Assembly: GCA_016794925.1 (NCBI GenBank)
Contig: JAEUIW010000012.1
Location: 1-64,000 of the forward strand
Direction: 5' to 3'
Length of the DNA: 64,000 bases
From: Phycisphaerae bacterium
GTDB lineage: Bacteria; Planctomycetota; Phycisphaerae; Phycisphaerales; UBA1924
The notes under the pieces are model-generated. The model searched no databases, was not told the origin of the DNA, and worked only from the letters and a program-made list of their open reading frames with translations. The translations under genes and the position numbers were made by a program. Position 1 is the stretch's first letter. The number at the start of each line of letters is the position of its first letter. Shown in pieces: positions 1 to 7,455 of the stretch.

Positions 1-2
1 TT

Positions 3-65
3 CAAGAGATCCTCGAGAAACTCCGCCGCGCAAGAGCCACGCTCGATAAGATGGCATCTGCGTGA
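3..65 (+). CDS. C-terminal end of a truncated upstream protein
   Basis: An open frame enters from the left edge and ends at TGA 63-65. It encodes about 20 residues, rich in Arg, Lys, Leu and Glu and probably alpha-helical (it reads EILEKLRRARATLDKM near the end). Third codon positions are mostly G or C, as in true genes here. Too little is present to name a family; it could also be chance, because the other two frames close at similar distances. Confidence 0.35.
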   Translation, partial: QEILEKLRRARATLDKMASA

Positions 66-123
66 ATCACTACACTAGCCGTTGTGAGAGTTGCGTGTGA
101 TTGTGGTGCCGTGCGATGCTGAT

Positions 124-146
124 GCCGGGGGCTATCGCCCCCCGGC
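124..146 (+). promoter_or_regulatory. Strong GC hairpin in the leader of the LRAT-domain gene
   Basis: Bases 124-131 (GCCGGGGG) pair perfectly with 139-146 (CCCCCGGC) around a 7-nt loop. The hairpin ends 28 nt before the ATG at 175 and leaves the purine-rich Shine-Dalgarno region (158-170) free. It could be an mRNA stabiliser, an attenuator, or the terminator of the upstream gene ending at 65; no T-run follows, so a classical intrinsic terminator is unlikely. Confidence 0.4.
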
Positions 147-174
147 ACCCCCCATTCAGAAAGGAAGGGACTCC

Positions 175-567
175 ATGGCCCTCGGCGATCATCTCTACAT
201 CAAGTACGCCTGGGGCGAGCACCACGGCATCGACTTGGGCGACGGCACCGTCATCGAGTACGGCGGCAAGGGCACAGGCTTCATGTCGGTACGGCGCGTG
301 CTGCTGCGCGACTTCCTCGCGCGTGGGCCGTCCTTCGTCAAGCACTACGCGCCCGGGACCGCGTTGCACCCAATCCAGACCGTCCAACTCGCGTGGGCAC
401 GCCTCCGCGAGCAGCGGTACGACCTGTTCAACAACAACTGTGAGCACTTGGCCTACTGGTGCAAGACCGGGCACCACTGGAGTCCGCAGGCGAACACGCT
501 CAAGGAACTCGTGAGGGTCGGCGCGGTGGTCGGGGTATTCGCGTTGCTGGCGGGCGCTGCGGGCTGA
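175..567 (+). CDS. LRAT-domain (NlpC/P60-like) protein
   Basis: 130-residue protein with the lecithin retinol acyltransferase fold, a permuted papain-like cysteine hydrolase/acyltransferase domain. The His motif (HHGIDLGDG, about residues 17-25) and the Cys motif (NNNCEHLAYWC, near residue 85) are both present, so it is likely catalytically competent. The C-terminus ends in a short hydrophobic stretch (VGAVVGVFALLAGAAG) that may anchor it to a membrane. Bacterial members act on acyl or amide bonds in lipids or peptides; the substrate cannot be told here. The ATG at 175 was chosen because a purine-rich AAAGGAAGGGA lies just upstream and the LRAT fold begins right after it; an upstream in-frame start at 91 would run through the leader hairpin. 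Confidence 0.8.
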   Translation: MALGDHLYIKYAWGEHHGIDLGDGTVIEYGGKGTGFMSVRRVLLRDFLARGPSFVKHYAPGTALHPIQTVQLAWARLREQRYDLFNNNCEHLAYWCKTGHHWSPQANTLKELVRVGAVVGVFALLAGAAG

Positions 568-761
568 ATGGGCGAAATGGTCCGGGGCTGCCGCACCGGA
601 GGGCTGGCGTCACTCGCCGAGACACAAGAAGCGGCGTGCGTGGTGCGGGGCGGCCGCGCCGGGGGAGTGGCGTTCTTCGCTGGGCACGCGGCGGCGACAC
701 GATTCGCTTGACACGCGTGGCGAGTGCGCGGACGGTGGCCGCGTCCACGCGACCGGGTTGC

Positions 762-1574
762 TCAGTGCGGCCACAGGTTGCGGCGGTCTTCGGGCGGGGT
801 GGCAAGGGCGCGGCAGGTGGCAAGGAAGTCGCGATATTCCTTGAGCCGGGGGTGGTCGCCGGGGAGGAGGCGTTCGGCCATCGCGACGGCCTGCTCGGCG
901 AGGGGCGCCGCGTCGGTGGCGCGACCCAGGGACAGGCGGATGGAGGCGAGCTCGAACAAGCTGGTCGCCAGATCGAAATGGTCTCCGATGTTGAGTTGCC
1001 GCGTCATGTCGAGCGATTGAGCGAAGAGGGGCTCGGATTCATCGGGGCGTCCGAGTCTTCGCAAACACCATGCGAGGTTGGCCAAGCTGTGCGCGACCTC
1101 GGGGTGCGGTCCTTTGAAGCACCGGCGTCGCATCTCGAGCGCCTGGCGATACAGGGATTCGGCCTCGGCGGCGCGTCCGATCCGCTCGTAGGCGAACGCG
1201 ACGTTGTTCATGCTGGTGGCGAGGTCGGGATGATCGCGGTTCGGGTAGAGCCTGCGGTGGACATCGAGGGTGCGCGTCATGTATTCCGCGGCTTGGGCGG
1301 CGTTCCCGCTCTCCATGCGGACGCGGCCGATGCCGCTCAGGGCCTGCGCGGAGCATGGGTTGGGGCGGTCCGCGAAGAGGCGGCGCGCGGCGTCGAGCAT
1401 GTCTTGAAAATTCGATTCCGCGGCGGCCCGGTCGCGCGCCGCGAGGCGGCACTCGGCCACGGCGGCGAGGGCGGCGCGCGCGGTGGCCTCCGACGCGCCT
1501 ACAAGATTGCGGCGGTGAAGGGTTCCGGAGAAGCCGATGAGCGCGGGGACGAGGCGGTCGCGGACCAGGGGCAT
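762..1574 (-). CDS. Kinesin-light-chain-like TPR repeat protein
   Basis: About 270 residues. The C-terminal two thirds consist of roughly four tandem 42-residue TPR units of the kinesin-light-chain type, with repeated patterns such as HPDLATSMNNVAFAYERIGR, HPEVAHSLANLAWCLRRLGR and DHFDLATSLFELASIRLSLGR. Such repeats bind proteins or peptides and are often fused to Ser/Thr kinases in Planctomycetota; no kinase domain is encoded here, so this may be a stand-alone scaffold or the remnant of a larger protein. The ATG at 1574 shares its bases with the ATG of the divergent DCC gene (CATG at 1572-1575), which leaves no room for a Shine-Dalgarno sequence, so the true start is uncertain. Confidence 0.7.
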   Translation of the reverse strand: MPLVRDRLVPALIGFSGTLHRRNLVGASEATARAALAAVAECRLAARDRAAAESNFQDMLDAARRLFADRPNPCSAQALSGIGRVRMESGNAAQAAEYMTRTLDVHRRLYPNRDHPDLATSMNNVAFAYERIGRAAEAESLYRQALEMRRRCFKGPHPEVAHSLANLAWCLRRLGRPDESEPLFAQSLDMTRQLNIGDHFDLATSLFELASIRLSLGRATDAAPLAEQAVAMAERLLPGDHPRLKEYRDFLATCRALATPPEDRRNLWPH

Positions 1575-2016
1575 GGGCACACCGGTGATCCTCTTCGACG
1601 GGGTGTGCAATCTGTGCCACGGCATGGTGCGGTGGGTGATCCGAATGGACCGGCGGGAGCGGTTCAGGTTCGCGTCGCTGAAGTCGAGGGCGGGGCGGGA
1701 GGCGCTGGCCGCGGCGGGTTGGGTGGAATCCGCTGAGCGTTCGGGCGGCGTGGTGTTGATCGACGGGGGGCGGGTGCTGACGGGTTCGGGCGCGGTGATC
1801 GGGATTGCGCGCGGGTTGGGGTTCCCGTGGTCGCTGGCGGCTGCGGGGCTGATTCTGCCGCGTGCCGCGCGGGATGGCGTGTACGCGTGGGTGGCGCGGC
1901 GCCGGTACCGGTGGTTTGGGGTGCGTGAGGAGTGCCCGGTGCTCGCGTGGGAGCTGCGGGAGCGATTCCTGGATGCGGATGAGTCCGCGGCGACGCGTGA
2001 GAAGGCCACGGGGTGA
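1573..2016 (+). CDS. DCC family (DUF393) thiol-disulfide oxidoreductase-like protein
   Basis: 147 residues. It begins with the family signature VILFDGVCNLCHG, whose DxxCxxC gives the DCC family its name, and continues with RFRFASLKSRAGR and a conserved GVVLIDGG strand. The fold is thioredoxin-like and the two cysteines (near residues 11 and 14) are the presumed redox pair. Physiological substrates of YuxK/DCC proteins are poorly known. The ATG at 1573 was preferred over 1537 because the beta-strand of the fold begins immediately after it. It is divergent from the TPR gene, with overlapping starts. Confidence 0.8.
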   Translation: MGTPVILFDGVCNLCHGMVRWVIRMDRRERFRFASLKSRAGREALAAAGWVESAERSGGVVLIDGGRVLTGSGAVIGIARGLGFPWSLAAAGLILPRAARDGVYAWVARRRYRWFGVREECPVLAWELRERFLDADESAATREKATG

Positions 2017-2034
2017 GGCCTGGGGCGGGTGGGG

Positions 2035-2118
2035 TTATTTCTTCTCGGCGCGGGCCTGGGCGATGTCGTTTTCGAGGTCCTCGCGCTCATCGGGGTTGGC
2101 GGCGCGGTGGTCGGTTCA
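2035..2118 (-). other. Open, coding-like extension after the in-frame TGA of the DUF2802-like gene
   Basis: After the TGA at 2118-2116 the same minus-strand frame stays open for 26 codons to a TAA at 2037-2035. The codons end almost exclusively in G or C, and the peptide looks like a natural hydrophilic C-terminus (DEREDLENDIAQARAEKK). No start codon or Shine-Dalgarno sequence introduces it as a separate gene. This suggests an Arg CGA codon recently changed to TGA, stop-codon readthrough, or a sequencing error. Confidence 0.5.
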
Positions 2119-2616
2119 GCGCGGCGCGTGCAAGGCCCGCACCAGCTCGACGACTCCGACGTGCTGGCCGAGCTCCTCGGCGATGTCGAGGCTGGAGCGC
2201 CCGGCGCGAGCGAGCGCGATGATGCGGTCTCGGGTCGCGTCGGCGAGCGCGGCGGCGGGTGGGTCGGTTGCGGGTGGATCCGTCGGGGGGCCGCCGCTGC
2301 CGGTGGGCGGCGTGGCGGCGATGAGGCGGTCGAGCCGCGCATCGGCCGATGCGATGAGGGATTCGAGGCGCGCGGCGCGCGCGTCCGCATCGCGGGCGAG
2401 CTGTTCGAGGAGCGCGCGAGCATCGGTCATGACGGATTTGAGGTCGCGCGCGGTGATCGTGGCTTCCGCCTGGGTCGGTCGGCGTGCCGGGACGAGGCCG
2501 CGTGCCGCCCACACCAGGAGGGCAACCCCAGTCGCGGCGGTCGCGATCGCGGCCCCGAGCCAGAGCGAGGGGCCGGACATCGGGTCGGCGCCGGAGGGCG
2601 CTTGAGCGGCGAGCAT
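2116..2616 (-). CDS. DUF2802-like membrane protein with C-terminal helix-turn-helix-like motif
   Basis: About 166 residues from the ATG at 2616; ATGs at 2667 and 2580 are in-frame alternatives and none has a good Shine-Dalgarno. An N-terminal transmembrane helix (PSLWLGAAIATAATGVALLVW) is followed by a helical, probably coiled-coil segment (ARALLEQLARDADARAARLE), a Pro/Thr-rich linker, and a C-terminal motif DRIIALARAGRSSLDIAEEL that resembles the short helical end of DUF2802/DUF6115 proteins. Function is unknown. The gene stops at TGA 2116, but the frame continues in a coding-like way to 2035 (separate entry), so the annotated end may not be the ancestral one. Confidence 0.6.
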   Translation of the reverse strand: MLAAQAPSGADPMSGPSLWLGAAIATAATGVALLVWAARGLVPARRPTQAEATITARDLKSVMTDARALLEQLARDADARAARLESLIASADARLDRLIAATPPTGSGGPPTDPPATDPPAAALADATRDRIIALARAGRSSLDIAEELGQHVGVVELVRALHAPR

Positions 2617-2744
2617 GATGTATGGAGCCAGCGCGTGCACCGGGCTTCCCTCGTGTGGCGGGTGCATCGTAACGCCGACCGCGCGGGGTCGGAGAGCGGA
2701 CCACTGGGTGGGGATGATCCGGCGGAGTTCGGTACGATGGGGGC

Positions 2745-3806
2745 ATGCTGGATGCGGATGCGTTGGCTCGGGTGAAACGGGATGGGCGAGCGAAACTCAT
2801 CGCGGGCGCCTGGCGTGAGTTGACGGGAGACGGGAGACGGGGAGCCCCGCTGCTGGTGGCGTGTTCGGGCGGGGCGGACTCGACCGGTCTGCTGCTGGCG
2901 CTGGCGGCCTGTGGGGCTGTTCATTCCGTGGCGCACGTGGTTCACGATCTTCGCTCGGAAGCGGAAGCCCTGGCGGATCGGGACGCGGCACGGGCGGTCG
3001 CTTCCGGCTTGGGGATTCCGTTCGCCGAGGCTCGGGTGACGGTCAGGATCGGGGGAACATCCGGCGCGAATCTGGAGGCCGGGGCTCGGAGGGCGAGGTA
3101 CGCCGCGCTCACCCGCATGGCGGTGGAGCGGGGGTTGGGATTCGTCGCGACGGCGCACCACATGGGTGACCAAGCGGAGACCGTCCTGATGCGCGCCGTT
3201 CGGGGGTCGTCGCCGGGCGCGCTCCGCGGGATCGCACGCACGCGGAAGCTGGAGGGCTTGGCGGCGGGGCGGCGCATCGCGCTGATCCGGCCGATGCTGG
3301 GCATGCCGCGCGAGACGGGGCCGGCGCTGTGCGCGCTGGCCGGGGTGAGATGGCGCGAGGATGAGACGAACCGCGACGAGTCGCGATTGCGTGCGTGGGT
3401 GAGGTGGAAGTTGCTGCCGATGCTCGATGCGAGGGCCCCGGGCGTCGAGGCCAGGCTCGCGGGCCTTGCCGATGGCGCGGCGGAGTGTTCGGCGTTTCTC
3501 TCGCGCGCCGCCGCGAGGACGATGCGGCGCGCGGCGATTGAATCGGGATCGAGCGGAGCGGCGCTGCGCCGCGCCGAGCTCCGACGAGCGCCGGGCGTGG
3601 TCGTGGCGTTGGTGCTGCGGCAGCTCGCGGGCGCGGTGGGCACCGATCGGGGGGCGGGGCGCCGCGGCATGGACGGGGTGTCGCGCGACATGACGGTCCG
3701 CGCGTCGCGCGCGGTGCGTGACGGTTCGGGGGAGACGAGGGAATTCGATTGGGGGCGCGTGGTGGTGCGGGTCCTGGCGGAGCGGGTCGAGGTCCGGGCG
3801 AAGTGA
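2745..3806 (+). CDS. tilS: tRNA(Ile)-lysidine synthase
   Basis: 353 residues. This ATP-dependent enzyme joins lysine to C34 of the CAU anticodon of tRNA-Ile2, switching decoding from AUG to AUA. The N-terminal PP-loop ATP pyrophosphatase motif SGGADS is at residues 41-46, followed by the family strands HVVHDLRSEA and FVATAHHMGDQAETVLMRAVRGS and the WREDETNRDES motif. At 353 residues it is shorter than the enterobacterial enzyme (about 430), with a reduced C-terminal tRNA-binding region, as in many bacteria. The ATG at 2745 is well placed before the PP-loop. It is divergent from the DUF2802-like gene. Confidence 0.92.
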   Translation: MLDADALARVKRDGRAKLIAGAWRELTGDGRRGAPLLVACSGGADSTGLLLALAACGAVHSVAHVVHDLRSEAEALADRDAARAVASGLGIPFAEARVTVRIGGTSGANLEAGARRARYAALTRMAVERGLGFVATAHHMGDQAETVLMRAVRGSSPGALRGIARTRKLEGLAAGRRIALIRPMLGMPRETGPALCALAGVRWREDETNRDESRLRAWVRWKLLPMLDARAPGVEARLAGLADGAAECSAFLSRAAARTMRRAAIESGSSGAALRRAELRRAPGVVVALVLRQLAGAVGTDRGAGRRGMDGVSRDMTVRASRAVRDGSGETREFDWGRVVVRVLAERVEVRAK

Positions 3807-3817
3807 CGCGACTCGGG

Positions 3818-4516
3818 TCAGGGCTTGGTGAGCGACCGCAGGCGCGCGGCGAGCAGTCGGAGTTGCTCGGGTTCGCTGGAGCGATAGAACGCGATCACCT
3901 CGCCGCGGGTTCCGACGAGGATGAAGTGCCCCGGGTGACGGATGTTGCTCATGCTGGAGCCGTCGGGGAGGGTGATCGGGGTGTTCGGGTCGGGCTCGAG
4001 ATCGAATCCCAGCGCATCGCGGGCGATGGACCTGACGACCGCGAAATCGCCGGTGAGGAATGTCCAGCGGGCGGGATCGGCGGCGATCTTCCGGGCGTGC
4101 TCGCGGAGACGTGCGGTCGTGTCGTGGATGGGATCGACGGAGATACTCAGGAACCGGGCGGGCGTGTCCTTGAGGTCATCGGCGAGCGCCGCCATGTTGA
4201 GCGTCATCGCGGGGCAGATGAACGGGCAGTTCGTGAAAATGAAGCAGAGGACGGTGTAGTGTCCGAGCAGGTTCTCGCGGGCGAAGGGCCGGTCGTCCTG
4301 GGTCGTGAGTGTGAAATCGGGGATGGTCAGCCCGGCGACGTTTTCGTCCGGGAGCGCGGGATCGGCGAGGGGCGGGCCGGGGCGGCGGGCGGGGAGAATG
4401 AAAAGGTAGATCCCGGCGATCACCGCGAGCACGACCAGGGCGGATGCCGCGGTGATGCGCGCGCGCATCGGCCGCCGGGGTGGGCCATGGAGCGGGACGT
4501 GAACGGGAGTGCGCAT
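3818..4516 (-). CDS. SCO1/SenC/PrrC family copper chaperone
   Basis: 232 residues. An N-terminal membrane anchor (about residues 24-42) is followed by a periplasmic thioredoxin fold. The copper-binding CxxxC is CPFIC (Cys97 and Cys101) and the third ligand is probably His197 in HPGHFIL. SCO proteins deliver copper to, or reduce, the CuA site of cytochrome c oxidase. The gene lies 39 nt downstream of ctaB on the same strand, forming a cytochrome oxidase assembly operon; the oxidase subunits themselves are not in the window. Confidence 0.9.
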   Translation of the reverse strand: MRTPVHVPLHGPPRRPMRARITAASALVVLAVIAGIYLFILPARRPGPPLADPALPDENVAGLTIPDFTLTTQDDRPFARENLLGHYTVLCFIFTNCPFICPAMTLNMAALADDLKDTPARFLSISVDPIHDTTARLREHARKIAADPARWTFLTGDFAVVRSIARDALGFDLEPDPNTPITLPDGSSMSNIRHPGHFILVGTRGEVIAFYRSSEPEQLRLLAARLRSLTKP

Positions 4517-4555
4517 CGGGTGGGAACGGTTCGAGCGTCGTTCGCGCGACGGCCG

Positions 4556-5554
4556 CTACAGGAACGCGACCAGCATCGCGTCGCCGACGATCGCGAGCAG
4601 GTATATGGGCAGGTGCATGATCGACGCGAAGAACACGGCGCGGGCCGTTTGACGCGCGCGCACGTGGAAGTGGCGCGCCGCCGCGGCCAGGAAGAGCAGC
4701 CCGATCAATGCCGCCACGACCATGAAGCCGGGCCCGAGCCGACCGGGTATCAGCCATGCGGGCGCAAGGCCGACGGGAACGAGGGCGATGGTCCAGAGGA
4801 CGATGACGCGGGCGGTGCGTTCGTCCCCGGGGTCGTCGGCGGGCAGCATCCGGTATCCGCCGCGTGCGTAGTCCTCGTGGTACATGGTGGCGATGGCAAG
4901 GAAGTGGGGGATCTGCCAGACGAACATGAGGAGGAAGAGCGACCATCCGCCGGGTTGCAGGAGCGGCGCGGGATCGATGGCGAGCGAGGCCGGAGCGGGG
5001 GAGGCGGCGGCCCACCCGATGAGCGGGGGCAGCGCGCCGGGTACGGCGCCGATGATCGTGTTCAGCGTCGTGAGCGGTTTCAGAGGGGTATAGACGAGGA
5101 CGTAGATGAGGATCGTCGTGAACGAGATGAGCATCGGCAAAGGCCCGGATGCCAGCCACAGCACGGCGAGGCCCACCGCCGCGAGAGCGATGGCCGCGAG
5201 AAACGCGGCGCCGGGCGCCATTCGCCCGGAGGGGATGGGGCGGGCGCGGGTGCGGTGCATGAGGGCGTCGCGCTCGCGCTCCCACCACTGGTTGAGCGCG
5301 TTGGCTCCCATTGCGGAGAGGGCGGTGCCGACCACGGTTCCGAGTGCGGCGAGCGCGAGTTCGGTTGGGCGCCAGGGCCGGCCGAGGGCGGCGAGCAGGA
5401 AACCGACACCGGACGTGAGCGTGACCAGCCATGCGATCCGTACCTTAGACAGGTCGATGATCGAGCGAAGGAGCGTGTCGGGCCGGTCAGTGACGGACGC
5501 GCCGGATCCGCTGTCGGCTGGCTCGGAGACGGTGGTGGCCGGGGTCGTGGTCAT
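4556..5554 (-). CDS. ctaB: Protohaem IX farnesyltransferase (haem O synthase)
   Basis: 332 residues. This UbiA-superfamily integral membrane prenyltransferase converts haem B to haem O for terminal oxidases. The first Asp-rich prenyl-diphosphate motif is recognisable as NQWWERERDALMHRTRARP (residues 88-106), followed by many hydrophobic helices and HEDYARGGYRMLP in the second catalytic loop. The frame is open upstream to about 5995, but similarity begins at the ATG at 5554 with a typical Thr/Ser-rich cytoplasmic tail. It is the first gene of the ctaB-SCO pair. Confidence 0.93.
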   Translation of the reverse strand: MTTTPATTVSEPADSGSGASVTDRPDTLLRSIIDLSKVRIAWLVTLTSGVGFLLAALGRPWRPTELALAALGTVVGTALSAMGANALNQWWERERDALMHRTRARPIPSGRMAPGAAFLAAIALAAVGLAVLWLASGPLPMLISFTTILIYVLVYTPLKPLTTLNTIIGAVPGALPPLIGWAAASPAPASLAIDPAPLLQPGGWSLFLLMFVWQIPHFLAIATMYHEDYARGGYRMLPADDPGDERTARVIVLWTIALVPVGLAPAWLIPGRLGPGFMVVAALIGLLFLAAAARHFHVRARQTARAVFFASIMHLPIYLLAIVGDAMLVAFL

Positions 5555-5712
5555 GACGAGTGCGGTCCGGACGAGCCCACGTCGTGAGGGCCGAAACGTG
5601 CGCGCGGATCGACGCGGCCGATGGTAGGCCGAACGCGGATCGTGCCCGCGCGGGAATCGGGTGACGTACCCTTGCGGTGCGTGGGAACGGAGCGGTGCCC
5701 CTGGGCAGTGAG

Positions 5713-5786
5713 GTCCCGGTAGCTCAGTTGGATAGAGCAGCCGCCTTCTAAGCGGCAGGTCGTGCGTTCGAGTCGCACCCGGGGCG
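5713..5786 (+). tRNA. tRNA-Arg (anticodon UCU)
   Basis: 74 nt cloverleaf. The acceptor stem GTCCCGG pairs with CCGGGGC (one U-G wobble at 2:71). The D arm contains AGCTCAGTTGGATAGAGC, the anticodon stem is GCCGC/GCGGC with loop CTTCTAA (anticodon TCT at 5747-5749, reading AGA), and the T arm is GTGCG-TTCGAGT-CGCAC. The discriminator is G; CCA is not encoded. The gene ends 1 nt before the stop codon of the convergent HExxH gene. Confidence 0.97.
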
Positions 5787-5787
5787 T

Positions 5788-6432
5788 TCAGCGGGGAGAG
5801 GGGTTCGAAGGGCGGGGCGTGGAGCGTCGGCGTTCGTTGGCGGGACGTTTGAGGTACGGGGCGAGTTCGTCCGGGATGCGGCGGATGCCCCGACGCTTCG
5901 CCTTGTCGACGGCGTACCAGAGCGACAGATGGACGCGGCGCAGGACGGCTTCGGTGATCTCGATGTCGTGCTCCTTCATGCGTTCGAGTGACCACGCCCA
6001 GGCGTGATACTCCTCGAGGCAGCGGGGTGAGAACGCGCCCAGTCCGATCGCGTGGTGGCCGACTTCGTGCAGGAAGATGGAAGCGGACATCGGGCTCTTG
6101 GGGCGGGGGGACTCGATCAGCTTGACACGCGAGCCGTCCGCGTACTCAACCTCCCAGGCAACGCCGGACATTGACGATCGCCATTTTCGCACGCGAATGG
6201 AGTGCTGGTGGAGCATCTCCCGTGTCAGTCGGTCGTAGCGATCCTGGGCCGTCAGCCGCGCACGTTTCGGGGGTTGCGCGGCCACCGGGAGAGGATTGGG
6301 CTTCGGGGCTTTGGGCCGGCGCGCGGCTGCAGGGAGCGTGGGTCGAGGCGCTTCTCCGATGATGAGGCGAGGCCACTGTGCGAGCGGCGGCGGTCGGAGG
6401 CGTTTGGGGAGCAGGTCCCAGAGCGTCAGCAT
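5788..6432 (-). CDS. HExxH zincin-like protein of unknown function, coupled to fmt
   Basis: 214 residues. After a Pro/Lys-rich N-terminal half (about 1-60) comes a compact domain with HEVGHHAIG at residues 122-130, giving the zinc-metallopeptidase signature HExxH, and a downstream acidic cluster (LEEYHAW, about 139-145) that could supply the third ligand. I do not recognise the family; there is no signal peptide or membrane segment, so it should act in the cytoplasm. The ATG at 6432 overlaps the end of fmt by 7 nt, suggesting translational coupling in a def-fmt-HExxH operon. Whether it is a true peptidase or a protein with a vestigial zincin fold is open. Confidence 0.7.
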   Translation of the reverse strand: MLTLWDLLPKRLRPPPLAQWPRLIIGEAPRPTLPAAARRPKAPKPNPLPVAAQPPKRARLTAQDRYDRLTREMLHQHSIRVRKWRSSMSGVAWEVEYADGSRVKLIESPRPKSPMSASIFLHEVGHHAIGLGAFSPRCLEEYHAWAWSLERMKEHDIEITEAVLRRVHLSLWYAVDKAKRRGIRRIPDELAPYLKRPANERRRSTPRPSNPSPR

Positions 6433-7400
6433 GGGGGAGCGGGGGTACGGAACTTCTCGCCGGGGATGAGCGGGGGCCGCTGGCCGCGGGCGAAGTCCGG
6501 CCAGGGCATCGGCGATCGTCCGTCGGGTTGGACTTCGACGAGTTGAAGGATAGTGCCGTCGCGGCAGACGACCATTCCGGAATCCGCGTCGAGCAGGGCG
6601 CCGACCCCCGGGGCGTCGGCACGGGGTGACGTGTCGGGCGCGGGTCGGGACACGGCCCGGAGAAGCTTGAGCGGGCGGGCGCGAAACTCGACCGTAACGG
6701 CGGGCCAGGGATTGAACGCGTGGATGCGTCTTCGGCAGGGTTCGGAGGAAGCGAAGTCGATCACGCCATCGGGCTTGCGGAGCTTCGCTGCGAGCGTGAC
6801 GGCGGACTCGTCCTGGGCTTCTGGTTTGCGCGTGCCTGATGCCAGGCACCGGAGCACCGATTCGACGAGTTCCGGGCCGTCGGCAGCGAGCAGATCGTGA
6901 AGATCGCCGGCGGTGTGCGATGGGAGGATGGGGCGCGTCGACTGCGCGAGGACCTGCCCGGCGTCCATGCGATCGGCGAGCGTGATCACCGAGTTTCCGG
7001 TGGTGTTGTCTCCGGCGAGGATCGCGGCCTGGATGGGCGCGGCGCCGCGCCAGCGTGGGAGGAGCGAGGCGTGCAAGTTGAACGCGTCGATGTCATCGAG
7101 AAGCCGCGGCGGGAGCTTCTGGCCAAAGGCGATGACAATCCACGCATCGGCGAATCCGGGGCCCGCCAGCGTGCGAATCGAACGGACGACGTCAGGCTCG
7201 CCGATCCGCTCGGGTTTCAGGAGCGGGATGCCGGGCAGAAACTCCGTCGCCCATGCGGCCACGGGTGTCGGCGTGGGAACCCTGCCGCGTCCGGCGGGGC
7301 GATCGGGCTGGGAGACAACGCCCACGAGCGTGTGATGCTCGCCGAGTCGCTTCAAGGTTGGCAACCCGAACGCGCCGGAGCCAAGAAATAGGATGCGCAT
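6426..7400 (-). CDS. fmt: Methionyl-tRNA formyltransferase
   Basis: 324 residues. It formylates initiator Met-tRNA using 10-formyl-tetrahydrofolate. It has the N-terminal Rossmann strand MRILFLGSGAFG, the catalytic Asn108, His110 and Asp146 in NLHASLLPRWRGAAPI and DRMDAG, and the C-terminal OB-like domain with the INPWP-like motif FNPWPAV. The ATG at 7400 is chosen over an upstream TTG at 7409 because family members start MRIxFxG. It lies 55 nt downstream of def on the same strand, the classic def-fmt pair. Confidence 0.95.
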   Translation of the reverse strand: MRILFLGSGAFGLPTLKRLGEHHTLVGVVSQPDRPAGRGRVPTPTPVAAWATEFLPGIPLLKPERIGEPDVVRSIRTLAGPGFADAWIVIAFGQKLPPRLLDDIDAFNLHASLLPRWRGAAPIQAAILAGDNTTGNSVITLADRMDAGQVLAQSTRPILPSHTAGDLHDLLAADGPELVESVLRCLASGTRKPEAQDESAVTLAAKLRKPDGVIDFASSEPCRRRIHAFNPWPAVTVEFRARPLKLLRAVSRPAPDTSPRADAPGVGALLDADSGMVVCRDGTILQLVEVQPDGRSPMPWPDFARGQRPPLIPGEKFRTPAPPC

Positions 7401-7455
7401 CGCTCGCAAGGATAGTGTTCAGACGAGGTGGTGGGGATCGGGGTTGGGGGGCGGC

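Noticed and set aside
2035-2118. Selenocysteine at the in-frame TGA of the DUF2802-like gene
   Set aside because: No obvious SECIS-like hairpin just downstream, and the protein is not from a known selenoprotein family.
3749-5587. 612-codon open frame on the plus strand opposite the SCO and ctaB genes
   Set aside because: Low-complexity Gly/Arg/Asp/Glu-rich translation; both minus-strand genes are well supported.
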